Origin: Amycolatopsis suaedae | Lineage (GTDB): Bacteria; Actinomycetota; Actinomycetes; Mycobacteriales; Pseudonocardiaceae | Length of the DNA: 64,000 nt | Direction of reading: 5' to 3' | Assembly (NCBI RefSeq): GCF_004214935.1 | Contig: NZ_SFCC01000003.1 | Coordinates: 372,001 to 436,000, forward strand | Shown: piece after piece, positions 1-7,547 of the stretch | How positions within the stretch are numbered: position 1 is the stretch's first letter | How the letters are laid out: each line of letters starts with the position of its first letter | Made by a program: the position numbers and the translations under genes | The notes under the pieces: model-generated | What the model saw: only the letters and a program-made list of their open reading frames with translations | What the model was told of the DNA's origin: nothing | The model's database searches: none

Positions 1-615
1 GCGGGAAGCCTGCGGGCGACCGACATCGAGCTGTCCGAAGAGGACACGGCGGAGCTGCTGGCGACGATCGAGGAGTCGGCCGACCGGCTGGCCGGGCTGA
101 TCGACAACCTGCTGGACTCGTCACGGCTGGCCACCGGCGCGGTGCGGCCGCACCTGCGTCCGGTCGGCTACGACGAGGTGGTGCACCACGCGTTGTCCAG
201 TGTGGACGGGTCGGCGAGCATCGAGGTCGGCATCGCCGACGACGTGCCCTGGGTGCTGGCCGATCCCGGGCTGCTGGAGCGGGTCGTCGCCAACGTCGTC
301 GACAACGCCCTGCGGCACGGCGCGAGCCCGCAGCCGGTCTCGGTGCGGGCCAGTGCGCACGCCGACTGGGTGGAGCTGCGGGTCACCGACCACGGCCGGG
401 GACTGAAGAAGGGCAAGGCGGACTCGGCGTTCGCCCCGTTCCAGCGGCTCGGCGACCGCAACGGCGCGCCGGGCGTCGGGCTCGGGTTGTCGGTGGCGAA
501 GGGGTTCACCGAGGCCATGGGCGGCACCATCCGGGCGGAGGACACGCCGGGCGGTGGGTTGACCGTCGTCGTGGCGCTGCCGAAGTATGCCGGTGTGGAA
601 GGGGAGCAGGCGTGA
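1..615 (+). CDS. kdpD: Sensor histidine kinase KdpD, C-terminal part (5' end outside window)
   Basis: This is the C-terminal kinase region of a membrane sensor kinase for potassium limitation; it would phosphorylate KdpE. The frame is open from base 1, so the N-terminal Kdp/Usp domains, membrane helices and phospho-accepting histidine lie upstream. Visible are the end of the dimerisation helix pair (LIDNLLDSSRL), the N box (NVVDNALRHG), the G1 box (DHGRGL) and the G2 box (GVGLGLSVAKGF), so the ATPase domain looks intact. The stop overlaps the next start by 4 bases (GTGA), implying coupled translation. The KdpD assignment rests mainly on the KdpE partner; another OmpR-coupled kinase is possible. 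Confidence 0.8.
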   Translation, partial: AGSLRATDIELSEEDTAELLATIEESADRLAGLIDNLLDSSRLATGAVRPHLRPVGYDEVVHHALSSVDGSASIEVGIADDVPWVLADPGLLERVVANVVDNALRHGASPQPVSVRASAHADWVELRVTDHGRGLKKGKADSAFAPFQRLGDRNGAPGVGLGLSVAKGFTEAMGGTIRAEDTPGGGLTVVVALPKYAGVEGEQA

Positions 616-1307
616 CTGAGCGGCCGAGCACGGTGCTCGTGGTGGACGACGAGCCGCAGATCGTGCGTGCCTTGCGGATCAACCTGTCCGCGCGCGGGTA
701 CAAGGTGGTGACCGCGCACGACGGCGCCGCCGCGCTGCGGGCGGCCGCCGAGACCAAGCCCGACGTCGTGGTGCTCGACCTCGGCCTGCCGGACATGGAC
801 GGCAACGAGGTGATCGACGGCCTGCGTGGGTGGTCGACCGTGCCGATCATCGTGCTGTCGGCAAGGGGCGACTCGACCGACAAGGTGCGGGCACTCGACG
901 CCGGTGCCGACGACTACGTCACCAAGCCGTTCGGCATGGACGAGCTGCTGGCCCGGCTGCGGGCCGCGGTGCGGCGGTCGGCGGTCACCGGTGCCGACGA
1001 CGCCAGCGCCGTCGTCGAGACCGGTTCGCTGCGGATCGACCTGGCGGCCAAGCGGGTGCGCCGCGACGGCGCGGACGTGCACCTGACCAAGACCGAGTGG
1101 GGTGTGCTGGAGCTGCTGGTGCGCAACCGGGGCAGGCTCGTGGCGCAGAAGCAGCTGCTGCACGAGGTCTGGGGGCCGTCCTACGACACCGAGTCGCACT
1201 ACCTGCGGGTCTACCTGGCGCAGCTGCGCCGCAAGCTGGAGGCGGAGCCGTCACGGCCCCGCCACCTGCTCACCGAGCCCGGCATGGGCTACCGCTTCGA
1301 GATGTAG
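612..1307 (+). CDS. kdpE: Response regulator KdpE, OmpR/PhoB type
   Basis: This 231-residue response regulator probably activates the high-affinity K+ transporter operon kdpFABC, which would lie outside the window. The receiver domain has the acidic pair D12-D13, phospho-acceptor D56 (VVLDLGLPDMDG), the Thr/Ser switch segment (IIVLSARG) and the conserved Lys (YVTKPF). The C-terminal winged helix runs from about residue 130 to the end, with the recognition region SHYLRVYLAQLRRKLE and the wing ending GMGYRFEM. GTG is the start, overlapping the kinase stop. The receiver and winged-helix sequence closely resembles KdpE. Confidence 0.9.
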   Translation: MTERPSTVLVVDDEPQIVRALRINLSARGYKVVTAHDGAAALRAAAETKPDVVVLDLGLPDMDGNEVIDGLRGWSTVPIIVLSARGDSTDKVRALDAGADDYVTKPFGMDELLARLRAAVRRSAVTGADDASAVVETGSLRIDLAAKRVRRDGADVHLTKTEWGVLELLVRNRGRLVAQKQLLHEVWGPSYDTESHYLRVYLAQLRRKLEAEPSRPRHLLTEPGMGYRFEM

Positions 1308-1319
1308 TTGCGCCGGGGC

Positions 1320-1922
1320 CTACTGCGGGCGGGACGTGCCCGTCGTCGTCGACGAGGACGTCGTGCCCTCCGAGGTCGTGCTCGACGGCGGGTCCGTCGG
1401 GGTGCTGGTCGGCGGAGTGGACGTCGGCGGCGTGTGCGTGCGGGTCGGCGTCGACGTCGGCGAGGTCGGGTCGCTGGTCACCGGCGGCGGCGTGCCAGGG
1501 GGCGGGTTGCCGGGCGGCGGGTTGACCGGCGGCGGCACGTTCGGCGGCGGGGTGAACACCGTGGTGGTCGGCCTGCCGTCCGGGCCCGTGGTCACGGTCG
1601 TGCTCGGCGGGGCCGAGTACGAGCCCGCGACCGGCTCGCCGTTGACGATCATCGGGTCCTGGGCGGGCACCGGCTGGCCCGGTACGACCGGCGAACCGGG
1701 CCCGCCACCGGGGCTGCCCACCTGCGCGGGCCCGCCGGCGTCGGCCGAGGGCTCACTGCCGGCCAGCTGGGCGACCGCGCCGAACGCCGTGGCCAGCACG
1801 AGTCCGCTGGCGGCGAGGACGGCGAGGCCGGTGCGCTGCAGGCGGCCACCCGGCGCGCCGGGCGGCGTGAGCGTGCCGGGCGTCTCGGGGTGGTTCGACG
1901 GGGACCCCGGGGACTGGGGCAT
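1320..1922 (-). CDS. Pro/Thr-rich membrane-anchored protein, unknown function
   Basis: I do not recognise a family. The 200-residue product has a basic N-terminus, one hydrophobic segment at about residues 28-48 (LAVLAASGLVLATAFGAVA), then a long low-complexity tail. The tail moves from Gly/Pro to PPP-rich and finally Ser/Thr-rich sequence ending TTTGTSRPQ. This is the layout of a signal-anchored extracytoplasmic stalk or spacer. The ATG at 1922 is chosen because an AGGAG lies about 7 bases upstream; the frame stays open further upstream but without such support. It converges on kdpE with only 12 bases between the stops. Confidence 0.6.
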   Translation of the reverse strand: MPQSPGSPSNHPETPGTLTPPGAPGGRLQRTGLAVLAASGLVLATAFGAVAQLAGSEPSADAGGPAQVGSPGGGPGSPVVPGQPVPAQDPMIVNGEPVAGSYSAPPSTTVTTGPDGRPTTTVFTPPPNVPPPVNPPPGNPPPGTPPPVTSDPTSPTSTPTRTHTPPTSTPPTSTPTDPPSSTTSEGTTSSSTTTGTSRPQ

Positions 1923-2047
1923 CGTGGCTCCTAGCGTGGCTGTGCCTGGGAGTGGAATCCGGTGCGGGACGTTATCACTGCCGGATGACCCTGGGCGAGC
2001 GAACCGGCACACAGTGGTGACTCTGCGAAGCGGGAGGAAGGTGAGGA

Positions 2048-2335
2048 ATGACCCGCCGGAGTGAGGTCGTACGGCTGACGGCGTGGGTACGCGGTCAGGT
2101 CCAGGGAGTCGGTTTCCGCTGGTGGACCCGCAGCCGTGCGCTGGAACTGGGGCTGGTCGGCAGTGCGAGCAACCTCGCCGACGGCCGTGTCGAGGTGGTC
2201 GCGGAGGGTGATCGGACCCACTGTGAGCAGCTTCTGGAGATCCTGCGATCCGGTTCGTCACCCGGTCGAGTGGATACGGTGGTCGACCGCTGGTCACCGG
2301 CCAAGGGCGGACTGAGCGGATTCGTGGAGCGGTAG
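2048..2335 (+). CDS. acyP: Acylphosphatase
   Basis: This small cytosolic enzyme of 95 residues hydrolyses carboxyl-phosphate bonds in acyl phosphates. The signature RGQVQGVGFR is present, with R24 as the phosphate-binding arginine and N42 (SASNLADGRVEV) as the water-orienting asparagine; the length is typical. A purine-rich GGGAGGAAGGTGAGGA precedes the ATG. It lies upstream of smc on the same strand, an order seen in many actinobacteria, but 253 bases separate the two, so shared transcription is uncertain. Confidence 0.93.
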   Translation: MTRRSEVVRLTAWVRGQVQGVGFRWWTRSRALELGLVGSASNLADGRVEVVAEGDRTHCEQLLEILRSGSSPGRVDTVVDRWSPAKGGLSGFVER

Positions 2336-2588
2336 GCACCGCCTCCCACGGTCGCACGGGGTCGCCAGGTAACCTGGTGCTCCGTCAAGAAAGGTTCGGC
2401 ACGTTTCTCGGCGGCCCAGGCGCCCGCTGACCGCGTTGTCGGATGGCCCGAGTACAACGCCGGTACGAGGGCCACCCTCCGCCTCGTCAGCGACCACCTG
2501 GATCCACCGAATAAACGCACCAACCTTCCTTGACGAAGCACCAGTCCGATCGAGTACGCCAACCGGGCATCGAAGAGGTAATCGCCGC

Positions 2589-5500
2589 GTGCACCTGAAA
2601 AGCCTGACGCTCAAGGGCTTCAAGTCCTTCGCCTCGGCGACCACGCTGCGGTTCGAACCGGGCATCACCTGCGTGGTCGGTCCCAACGGTTCGGGCAAGT
2701 CCAACGTGCTGGACGCACTGCGCTGGGTCATGGGCACCCAGGGCGCGAAGGACCTGCGTGGCGGCAAGATGGAGGACGTCATCTTCGCCGGCACAGCCGG
2801 CCGCGCCCCGCTCGGGCGCGCCGAGGTGAGCCTGACCATCGACAACTCCGACGGCGCTCTGCCGATCGAGTACACCGAGGTGTCGATCACCCGCCGGATG
2901 TTCCGCGACGGCGCCAGCGAGTACGAGATCAACGGCAACGGCTGCCGCCTGATGGACGTCCAGGAGCTGCTGTCGGACTCCGGCATCGGCCGCGAGATGC
3001 ACGTCATCGTCGGCCAGGGGCAGCTCTCCCAGATCCTCGAGGCCAAGCCCGAGGAACGCCGCGCCTTCATCGAGGAGGCCGCCGGTGTGCTCAAACACCG
3101 CAAGCGCAAGGAAAAGGCGCTGCGCAAGCTCAACGCCATGCAGGGCAACCTGGACCGGCTCGGCGACCTGACCACCGAGCTGCGCCGCCAGCTCAAGCCG
3201 CTGGGCAAGCAGGCCGAGATCGCCCGCAAGGCGCAGGCTGTCCAGTCCGAGCTGCGGGATTCGCGGCTGCGCCTGCTCGCCGACGACCTGGTCACCCAGC
3301 GCGCCGACATCGCCAAGGAGGAGGCCGACGAGCACGCCGCTCGGGCCCGTCGCGCCGAGGTCGAGCAGGCGCTGGAACTGGTCACCGCCCAGGAGACCGA
3401 GCTGGAGGCGGCGCTGGCCGAGGACACGCCGCGCCTGTCCGCCGCGCAGGACACCTGGTACAAGCTGTCGGCCCTGGCCGAGCGGCTGCGCGGCACCGTG
3501 CGGCTGGCCGTCGAACGGCAGCGGCACCTGTCCTCCGACGTCGCCGCGCCGACCGGCGGCCGCGATCCCGAGCAGCTGCTTGCCGAGGCCGAGCGCGTCG
3601 CCGAGCAGGAGGAGGAGCTGGCCGAGGCGGTCACCGAGGCCCGCGGCCTGCTGTCCAACACCGTGCAGCGCCGCGAGCAGCTGGAGCACCTGGTGCAGGC
3701 CGCCGAGCGGGCGCACATGGCCGCGGTGCGGGCCATCGCCGACCGCCGGGAGGGCCTGGCGAAGCTGAGCGGCCAGGTGGAGGCGCTGCGCAGCAAGACC
3801 AACGCCACCTCCGACGAGATCGACCGGCTCACCGTCTCCATCGACGAGTCCGCCGAACGTGCCGAGATCGCCGCCGAGGAACTGGAGCAGGCCCGGGCCG
3901 AGGGCGGCGTCGAGGAGTCCGACGACGCCGACCTGCAGGGCCACCACGACCGCGCGGTGGCGGCCAACAACGCCGCCAAGGCCAGGGTCGAGGAACTGGT
4001 CAAGGCCGAGCGGACCGCCGAGCGCGAGATCGCGTCCGAGAAGGCCAGGGCCGACGCGCTGTCCATGGGACTGCGCCGCAAGGACGGTACCGGCGCCCTG
4101 CTCGGCGCCACCGAGCGCCTGCCCGGCCTGCTCGGGTCGGTCGCCGCGCTGCTCACCGTCGAGCCGGGGCACGAGGTCGCGCTGGCCGCGGCGCTCGGCC
4201 CGGTCGCCGACGCGGTGGCCGTCGCCGGCGGCGACGACGCGCTGGCGGCACTGTCGTTCCTGCGGGACAACGACTCCGGCCGGGCCGGGCTGCTGCTCGG
4301 CGGCAGCCGGTTCACCGTCGACACCTCGGGCTGGCCCGCGCTGCCGCACGGTGCGCGCTGGGCACGGGAGGTCGTGACGGCGCCCGAGGCACTGCGTCCC
4401 GCCGTGGAGCGCGCGCTGGACCGGGTGGCCATCGTCGACGGCCTCGACTCGGCGCGCCGGCTCGTCGAGGCGCACCCCGAGGTCAGTGCGGTCACCGCGG
4501 ACGGCGACGTGTTCGGCGCCCACTGGGCGGTCGGCGGGTCGGCCCGGGCGGAGAGCGTCATCGAGGTGCAGGCCGCCGTCGATGAGGCACAGGACCGGCT
4601 GGCCGCGGCCGAGCGCAGGCTCGAGCGGACCGTCGCCGAGCTGGAGGGCGCGCGGGCCGAGCAGCAGGCGCGGCGCGACGAGGTCGGCAAGGCCAAGGAG
4701 GCGCTGGGCGAGGCCAAGGTCCGCCGGGCACGCTCGTCGGAGCGGCTCAACCGCGTCCAGCAGGCCGCCCGGTCCGCTGAGGCCGAGGTGACCAGGCTGC
4801 GCGAGCAGCGGGCCAAGGTCGAGCGCACCCGGGAGCAGGCGCTGGAGCAGCTGGCCGAGCTGGAGGAACGGCTTGCCGCCGTTGCCGACCAGCCGGTTGA
4901 CGACGACCCGGACACCGCCGAGCGTGACCAGGCCGTCGAGGAACTGGCCGAGGTCCGGCAGGAGGAGGTCGAGGCGCGGCTGGCGCTGCGCACGGCCGAG
5001 GAACGTTCGCAGAGCATCGCCGGGCGCGCCGACTCGCTGCGCAGGGCCGCCGCGGCCGAGCGGCAGGCGCGTGAGCGTGCCGAGAAGGCCCGGCTGGCCA
5101 GGGCGCGAGGTGCGGAGATCGCCGAGGCCGTCGTCGACGCCGGCGAGCTGGCGCTGGAGCGCATCGAGCTGTCGGTGCGCAGGGCGGCCGCCGAGCGGGA
5201 CGCCGCGCAGGCCGAGCGCGAGCGCAGGGACGCCGCGCTGAGCCAGGTCCGGGCCAAGGTCAGGGAGCTGACCGGCGAGCTGGAGAAGCTCACCGACGCC
5301 GTGCACCGCGACGAGGTGCTGCGTGCCGAGCAGCGGCTGCGGCTGGAGCAGCTGGAGACCAAGATCGCCGAGGACTTCGGGATCGGCCTGGAGGACCTGG
5401 TCGCCGAGTACGGCCCGGAGGTCCCGGTGCCGCCGAGCGCCGGTGAGATCGCCGAGTACGAGGCAGCCAAGGAACGGGGCGAGGCCGTCACGGCGCCCCA

Positions 5501-6179
5501 GCCGATCCCGTACGACCGGGCCACCCAGAGCCGTCGCGCGAAGCGGGCCGAGCGGGATCTGACGCTGCTGGGCAAGGTCAACCCGCTGGCGCTGGAGGAG
5601 TTCGCCGCGCTGGAGGAACGGTACAAGTTCCTCTCGACGCAGCTGGAGGACCTCAAGGCGACCCGCAAGGATCTCCTGACGGTGATCAAGGAGGTCGACG
5701 ACAAGATTCTCGAGGTCTTCACCAGCGCCTACCACGACGTGGCGAGGGAGTTCGAGATCGTCTTCTCCGTGTTGTTCCCCGGCGGCGAGGGCCGGATGGT
5801 GCTGACCGAGCCGGACGACCTGCTGGCCACCGGTGTCGACGTCGAGGCGCGGCCGCCGGGCAAGAAGGTCAAGCGGCTGTCCCTGCTGTCCGGTGGGGAG
5901 AAGTCCCTGGTCGCGGTGGCGATGCTGGTGGCGATCTTCCGGGCGCGGCCGTCGCCGTTCTACGTCATGGACGAGGTCGAGGCGGCGCTGGACGACACCA
6001 ACATGCGCAGGCTGATCGGGCTGCTGGAGGAGCTGCGCGCCGCGTCGCAGCTGATCATCATCACCCACCAGAAGCCGACCATGGAGATCGCCGACGCGCT
6101 GTACGGCGTGAGCATGCAGGGCGACGGCATCACGAAGGTGATCTCGCAGCGGTTGCGTACCGAGGCGGAGAGCGCGTGA
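2589..6179 (+). CDS. smc: Chromosome segregation protein SMC
   Basis: This is the ATPase core of the bacterial condensin (SMC-ScpAB), which compacts and segregates the nucleoid. Its 1196 residues match the family. Walker A is at residues 31-38 (GPNGSGKS). Long Glu/Arg/Ala-rich coiled coils flank a hinge at about residues 505-670. The C-terminal head carries the signature LSLLSGGEKSL and Walker B FYVMDEVEAALDD. GTG at 2589 is chosen because the conserved N-terminus HLKSLTLKGFKSFA follows it and GAAGAGG lies upstream; an open frame back to 2436 has no SMC-like sequence. The stop overlaps the next start (GTGA). Confidence 0.96.
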   Translation: MHLKSLTLKGFKSFASATTLRFEPGITCVVGPNGSGKSNVLDALRWVMGTQGAKDLRGGKMEDVIFAGTAGRAPLGRAEVSLTIDNSDGALPIEYTEVSITRRMFRDGASEYEINGNGCRLMDVQELLSDSGIGREMHVIVGQGQLSQILEAKPEERRAFIEEAAGVLKHRKRKEKALRKLNAMQGNLDRLGDLTTELRRQLKPLGKQAEIARKAQAVQSELRDSRLRLLADDLVTQRADIAKEEADEHAARARRAEVEQALELVTAQETELEAALAEDTPRLSAAQDTWYKLSALAERLRGTVRLAVERQRHLSSDVAAPTGGRDPEQLLAEAERVAEQEEELAEAVTEARGLLSNTVQRREQLEHLVQAAERAHMAAVRAIADRREGLAKLSGQVEALRSKTNATSDEIDRLTVSIDESAERAEIAAEELEQARAEGGVEESDDADLQGHHDRAVAANNAAKARVEELVKAERTAEREIASEKARADALSMGLRRKDGTGALLGATERLPGLLGSVAALLTVEPGHEVALAAALGPVADAVAVAGGDDALAALSFLRDNDSGRAGLLLGGSRFTVDTSGWPALPHGARWAREVVTAPEALRPAVERALDRVAIVDGLDSARRLVEAHPEVSAVTADGDVFGAHWAVGGSARAESVIEVQAAVDEAQDRLAAAERRLERTVAELEGARAEQQARRDEVGKAKEALGEAKVRRARSSERLNRVQQAARSAEAEVTRLREQRAKVERTREQALEQLAELEERLAAVADQPVDDDPDTAERDQAVEELAEVRQEEVEARLALRTAEERSQSIAGRADSLRRAAAAERQARERAEKARLARARGAEIAEAVVDAGELALERIELSVRRAAAERDAAQAERERRDAALSQVRAKVRELTGELEKLTDAVHRDEVLRAEQRLRLEQLETKIAEDFGIGLEDLVAEYGPEVPVPPSAGEIAEYEAAKERGEAVTAPQPIPYDRATQSRRAKRAERDLTLLGKVNPLALEEFAALEERYKFLSTQLEDLKATRKDLLTVIKEVDDKILEVFTSAYHDVAREFEIVFSVLFPGGEGRMVLTEPDDLLATGVDVEARPPGKKVKRLSLLSGGEKSLVAVAMLVAIFRARPSPFYVMDEVEAALDDTNMRRLIGLLEELRAASQLIIITHQKPTMEIADALYGVSMQGDGITKVISQRLRTEAESA

Positions 6180-6556
6180 CGTCGACGCTGCGCAACATCG
6201 CCGTCGACTGCGCCGACGCCTACGCGCTGGCGCGGTTCTGGAGCGAGGTCACCGGCCATCCGCTGCACCCCGAGGACGAGCCTGGCCACGACGAGACCGA
6301 GGTCATGCTGCCCGAGGGCCCGATCCTGCACTTCAACCAGGTGCCGGAGGGCAAGGTCGTCAAGAACCGCATCCACCTGTGCCTGCAGCCGGACGGCCCG
6401 CGGGACGCGGAGGTCGAGCGCCTGCTCGGCATCGGCGCGACCCTCGTGGACGACCGCCGCAACCCGGACGGCACCGGCTGGGCCGTGCTGGCCGACCCCG
6501 AGGGCAACGAGTTCTGCGTGCTGCGCAGTGCCGCCGAGCGCGCCGCGACCTCCTGA
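6176..6556 (+). CDS. VOC (glyoxalase-like) family protein
   Basis: This 126-residue single-module protein has the vicinal-oxygen-chelate fold; the substrate is unknown. It shows the paired beta-alpha-beta-beta pattern: an N-terminal strand plus LARFWSEVTG helix, a central NRIHLCLQPDG strand, and the typical ending WAVLADPEGNEFCVL. Potential metal ligands are H and E in IHLCL and GNEFCV. The GTG start overlaps the smc stop by 4 bases, so it is probably co-translated with smc, though no functional link is evident. Such proteins range from dioxygenases to drug-binding resistance proteins. Confidence 0.75.
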   Translation: MTSTLRNIAVDCADAYALARFWSEVTGHPLHPEDEPGHDETEVMLPEGPILHFNQVPEGKVVKNRIHLCLQPDGPRDAEVERLLGIGATLVDDRRNPDGTGWAVLADPEGNEFCVLRSAAERAATS

Positions 6557-6570
6557 CGCCTCCGGTCAGG
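6552..6570. terminator. Short hairpin shared by two convergent genes
   Basis: CCTGAC and GTCAGG, separated by 7 bases, form a 6-bp hairpin that contains the stop codons of both the VOC gene and purC. There is no T tract. It may act as a weak bidirectional terminator in the 9-base gap between the genes. Confidence 0.35.
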
Positions 6571-7399
6571 CCGGCCACGTCTCCCCGGTGATGCGCTCGT
6601 AGAGCTGCACGTAGCGCTCCCGGGTCGCGGCGACGACGTCGGCGGGGATCTCCGGGCCGGGCGGCGTCTGGTCCCAGCCGGTGCTCCGCGCCCAGTCGCG
6701 GACGAACTGCTTGTCGTAGCCGTTCTGCGGGCGGCCCGGCTCCCACTCGTCGGCCGGCCAGAAGCGGGACGAGTCCGACGTCAGCACCTCGTCGCCGAGC
6801 GTGATCGTGCCGTCGGCGTCGAGGCCGAACTCCAGCTTCGTGTCGGCGACGATGATCCCGTTCTCCGCCGCGCGTTCGGCGCCCCGCCGGTAGATCTCCA
6901 GGGTCAGGTCCCGCAGGCGCTCCGCGGTCTCACTGCCGATCTGGTTCACGACGTCGGCGAACGTGATGAACTCGTCGTGCCCCTCCGACGCCTTGGTCGT
7001 CGGCGTGAAGATCGGCTCGGGCAGCCGGTCGGCCTCGCGTAGCCCGGCGGGCAGCGCCACCCCGGACACCGTCCCGTCCCGCTGGTACTCCCTCAGCCCC
7101 AGCCCGGTCAGGTAGCCCCGCGCGATGCACTCCACCTGAAGCATCTTCAGCGGACGGCAGCGGATCGCCCTGCGGCCGAACTCGGCGGGCACGTCGGTCA
7201 CCGACACGACGTGGTTGGGCACGATGTCCGTGGTGCGATCGAACCACCAGGCCGACAGCTGGGTCAGCAGTGCGCCCTTGTCCGGGATCGGCGTCGGGAG
7301 AACGACGTCGTACACCGACACCCGGTCCGATGCGACGAGCAGGATGTCGCCGTCGGTCTCGTAGAGGTCGCGGACCTTGCCCGCGTGCACGTGCTTCAT
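6566..7399 (-). CDS. purC: Phosphoribosylaminoimidazole-succinocarboxamide synthase (PurC)
   Basis: PurC condenses CAIR with aspartate, using ATP, to give SAICAR in purine biosynthesis. The 277-residue protein has the N-terminal KVRDLYE ATP-binding strand, SDRVSVYDVVLPTPIPDKG, the metal/ATP motif VADTKLEFGLD and the substrate loop SDSSRFWPADEWE. The family N-terminus supports the ATG at 7399. A TACCGT hexamer lies 7 bases upstream of the ATG (7407-7412 on the plus strand), so the mRNA may be leaderless. It stands alone here, apart from other pur genes. Confidence 0.96.
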   Translation of the reverse strand: MKHVHAGKVRDLYETDGDILLVASDRVSVYDVVLPTPIPDKGALLTQLSAWWFDRTTDIVPNHVVSVTDVPAEFGRRAIRCRPLKMLQVECIARGYLTGLGLREYQRDGTVSGVALPAGLREADRLPEPIFTPTTKASEGHDEFITFADVVNQIGSETAERLRDLTLEIYRRGAERAAENGIIVADTKLEFGLDADGTITLGDEVLTSDSSRFWPADEWEPGRPQNGYDKQFVRDWARSTGWDQTPPGPEIPADVVAATRERYVQLYERITGETWPA

Positions 7400-7491
7400 G
7401 CGCGGAACGGTAGCCGGGCCGCTCGCTGGCCGGTTGGGGACACCACCCGATTGCCTCTAGACGGTCCGCTTTATGTGCATTTAACGTGGCC

Positions 7492-7505
7492 GGTAATCGA
7501 TTACC
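7492..7505. promoter_or_regulatory. 14-bp perfect palindrome, candidate LacI-type operator
   Basis: GGTAATCGATTACC is a perfect palindrome with a central CG step, which is typical of LacI/GalR-family operators. It lies 42 bases upstream of the secreted DUF2961 gene, in a markedly AT-richer 145-bp intergenic region. No LacI-family gene is in the window, so the regulator would be encoded elsewhere. Confidence 0.55.
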
Positions 7506-7547
7506 CGGTTTGGGTCGCCGGGTGCTCTTCACTTTCCGGGAGGCAGT

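Noticed and set aside
2294..6068. Very long open frames on the minus strand opposite smc
   Set aside because: They are composition shadows of the high-GC coding strand: Ser/Arg- or Leu/Gly-repetitive translations with no domain, while the plus strand carries all SMC motifs.
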